Positions 58,101 through 61,100 of a DNA stretch of 64,000 bases are shown piece after piece. A program made the translations under genes and the position numbers. The stretch's first letter is position 1. Every line of letters starts with the position of its first letter. The stretch lies in NCBI RefSeq assembly GCF_900103365.1, contig NZ_LT629703.1:7426501-7490500 (forward strand). Direction: 5' to 3'. This stretch comes from Afipia sp. GAS231. Its GTDB lineage: Bacteria; Pseudomonadota; Alphaproteobacteria; Rhizobiales; Xanthobacteraceae. The notes beneath the pieces are model-generated. The model was given only the letters and a program-made list of their open reading frames with translations, ran no database searches and had not been told where the DNA came from.

Positions 58101-61100
58101 GGGAATCTCACGCTCGACGTCCCGGCGGGGCAGACGGTGACTGAGAACCTTTCGATCACGGGCAACGGCACGATCGATTTCGTCGGTGCCGGCAATCTGA
58201 CGCTCACCGGGGCGTTCTTCGGCAGCCAGACCGTTCACGACACGGGTTCGGGCACGCTGACCATTGAGCCGATCTACAGTGTGGCGACCGCCTCGGACCT
58301 CGCGAACGCGATCAATGCCGTCAATAACAACGCGATCGGGCAGCTTGGTGGTGTTAATTACACCGTCAATCTCACCGCCGATGTGGACAGCTGGGTGCCA
58401 GGCATCAGTCTCGCCGCCGGCGACACTCTGACGATCAATCCGAACGGCCACATCCTCCATGGCGTGCTGGTATCCAGTCTTGTCTTTTCACCTCCTGCAG
58501 GCGGCGGGCCGGCAATCCTGAGCGGCAGTTCGCCGGTGACATTCTTGGTCGGGTCAGGCGCAGACTTGAAGTTCGTGTTGGCGTCGATCAGCGTCGGCGG
58601 CGCCCTTTACGGCACGAACGTCAACTATGAGATCGACCTGACCGCCGATGCCAATATCACCGGCGATCTTCCGACGATCCTGCTCGGTAGCGGCGACACA
58701 CTGACCATCAACGGCGAGACTCACGCGATCAACGGTGGCGGCCAATCGCGTGGCCTCTTCCTGCAATCCGGCAACCTGTCGCTAGCGAACGTGACCGTCG
58801 AAGGCTTCTTTGAACGCGGCGGCAAGGGCGGTGATTCGATCTATGGCGGGGCCGGCGGCGGTGGATTGGGCGCCGGCGGCGGCCTGTTCATCGGCTCCGG
58901 CGCTTCCGCGACGCTCAACCATGTCAATTTTACCAACGACAGCGCGTTTGGCGGCGCCGGCGGCACGGCGTTAGGCGGCGGCGGCTTTGTTCACAACGGA
59001 GCCGGGGGATCGCTCGATGGTCGGTATTCGGGTGGATTCGGTCTCGGCGGCTACGGGGTTAAGGGCACAACCCGCCCGGCCCATCCGGGCGGCAGCGGCG
59101 GCTTCGGCGCTGGCGGCGGCGGCGGCGCCGCTGCCTACAATAGCCCGGGGCCGGGTGGTCCCGCAGGCTACGGCGGCGGGACCGGCGGCGTGTCGCCGCC
59201 CTTCTTCCTGACGAGCTCTAACGGGGGCGGCGGCGCCGGCCTTGGCGGCGGCATCTTCGTGGCAACGGGCGGATCGCTGACGATCGGCGGCGGATCGCTT
59301 TACGGCAACAGCGTGACGGGCGGTGCGGGCGGAGCCGGACCCGGCGGAGGTGGCGATCCTCCCGCCGGCTCGGGCCAGGGAATTGGAAGCGGCCTGTTTA
59401 CGGCATCGCAAACCGTCCACCTCGCGCCGGCGCTGGGCGAGACACTTACCATCTCGGATTCGATCGGCGGCGGCGGCATCGGACTCCTCGATGTCGTAGG
59501 CCCGGGCAATGTCGTTTTTCTGGGTGCGATCACCGGCACGACGATCGAGCTCTCGGGGACCGGGCAGGTGACCTTCCCGGCCGATCTGAGCACCGACACC
59601 CTGGAGATTGGCGGTTCGGTGCACTACGCCGTGTCGAATTTCAGCCAATTGGGCGCGCTGGCCGTCACCGACAACGGATACCTCACGATCTCAGGCACGG
59701 ATTCCTATTCCGGCGGGATCATGCTCAATGGCAGCGGCACGGTGGAGCTTGCCTCCGCTTCCGCGGCCGGGACTGGCCAGATCGGCTTTGCGATCGGCGC
59801 CACTGCGACGTTGCTGATCGATGTCGGGTTGAATCCGTCGAACCAGATCAATTATTTCCTGCCCGGAGACACGATCGAACTTGCGGGATTCAATGCCGCG
59901 ACGACCCACGCGACGCTCGGTGCGGGCAATATTCTCAACGTCACCGATGGCACAAACAGCGTCGCGCTGCATCTTACGCCGGGCTTCAACTACTCGGGCT
60001 ACCAGTTCAACGCCAATCCCTATGCAGGCGGTGCCGCCATCACCGACAGCAATACGCCGGCGATCACCGGCGTCACCGGCCAGCCCGTCAACGGCAGCGG
60101 CGTCCAGTTGCAGGGAACGGCGGCGCCCGGAGACACCGTCCAGATTTTTGCCGCGGGCATCCAGAGTGCCGTGGGTACGGCGGTCGCTGACGCCAACGGC
60201 AATTTCACGGTCGCCACGTCGGCGCTGCCGGACGGTATTTACTCGCTCACGGCGGTTCAAACCGGTGGTGCGACGTCAGCGGCGTTCGTCGTCGATGTGC
60301 TCCCGACCGCACCGGCGCTCGCGCCGGTGACAGGCACGATCGTCAACGGCAGCAGCTTCACCGTGAGCGGTACCGCCGAAGCCAACGCCACCGTCTCGTT
60401 CTATCTCGACGGCAGCACCACCGCGTTCGCGACCGCCGCGACCGGCAATGGCACCACGTTCTCCATCAATACGCCAGCGTTGGCCGATGGTGTCCATACA
60501 GTCACCGCCACCGAGACCGACGGACAGGGTCTCGTCAGCGCGGCATCGAATATCGTCGTCAATGTCCACCCGGCCGCGCCGAGCATCAGCCTCCTGATCG
60601 GCCAGCCCGCTGCCGGCGGCGCCGTCCGGATCCAGGGGACCGGCGAGCCCAACCACACGATCGTGCTGTTTGCGGACAACGGAACCACCGTGATCGGCAC
60701 CGGCACGACCAACGCGTCGGGCAAGTTCGATATCACGACGACTGCGACGTTCGCGGAAGGCGCGCATACGTTGACGGCGGAAGCGTACAATGCTGCCGGC
60801 AACCTCTATAGCAGCGCATCGGATCCGTTTACCGTCGATGTCATCCCGCAGGCACCGTCGACCATTTCTGTGGTCGGCGCCCCGATCAACGGATCGAATC
60901 CCGAGATCAAGGGCATGGCGATCGCGAACGGCACGATCACGCTCTATGAGGGTAGCAGCGTCGTCGGTACGGGCTTGGTCGACGGCAACGGTCAATTCGA
61001 CTTCCTGACGTCGGCACCGGTCACGGATGGTGTCCATCACCTGACCGCGACCGTCACCGCCCCCGACGGTTTCACCAGCCAGGCGACCGCGTTCACGTTG

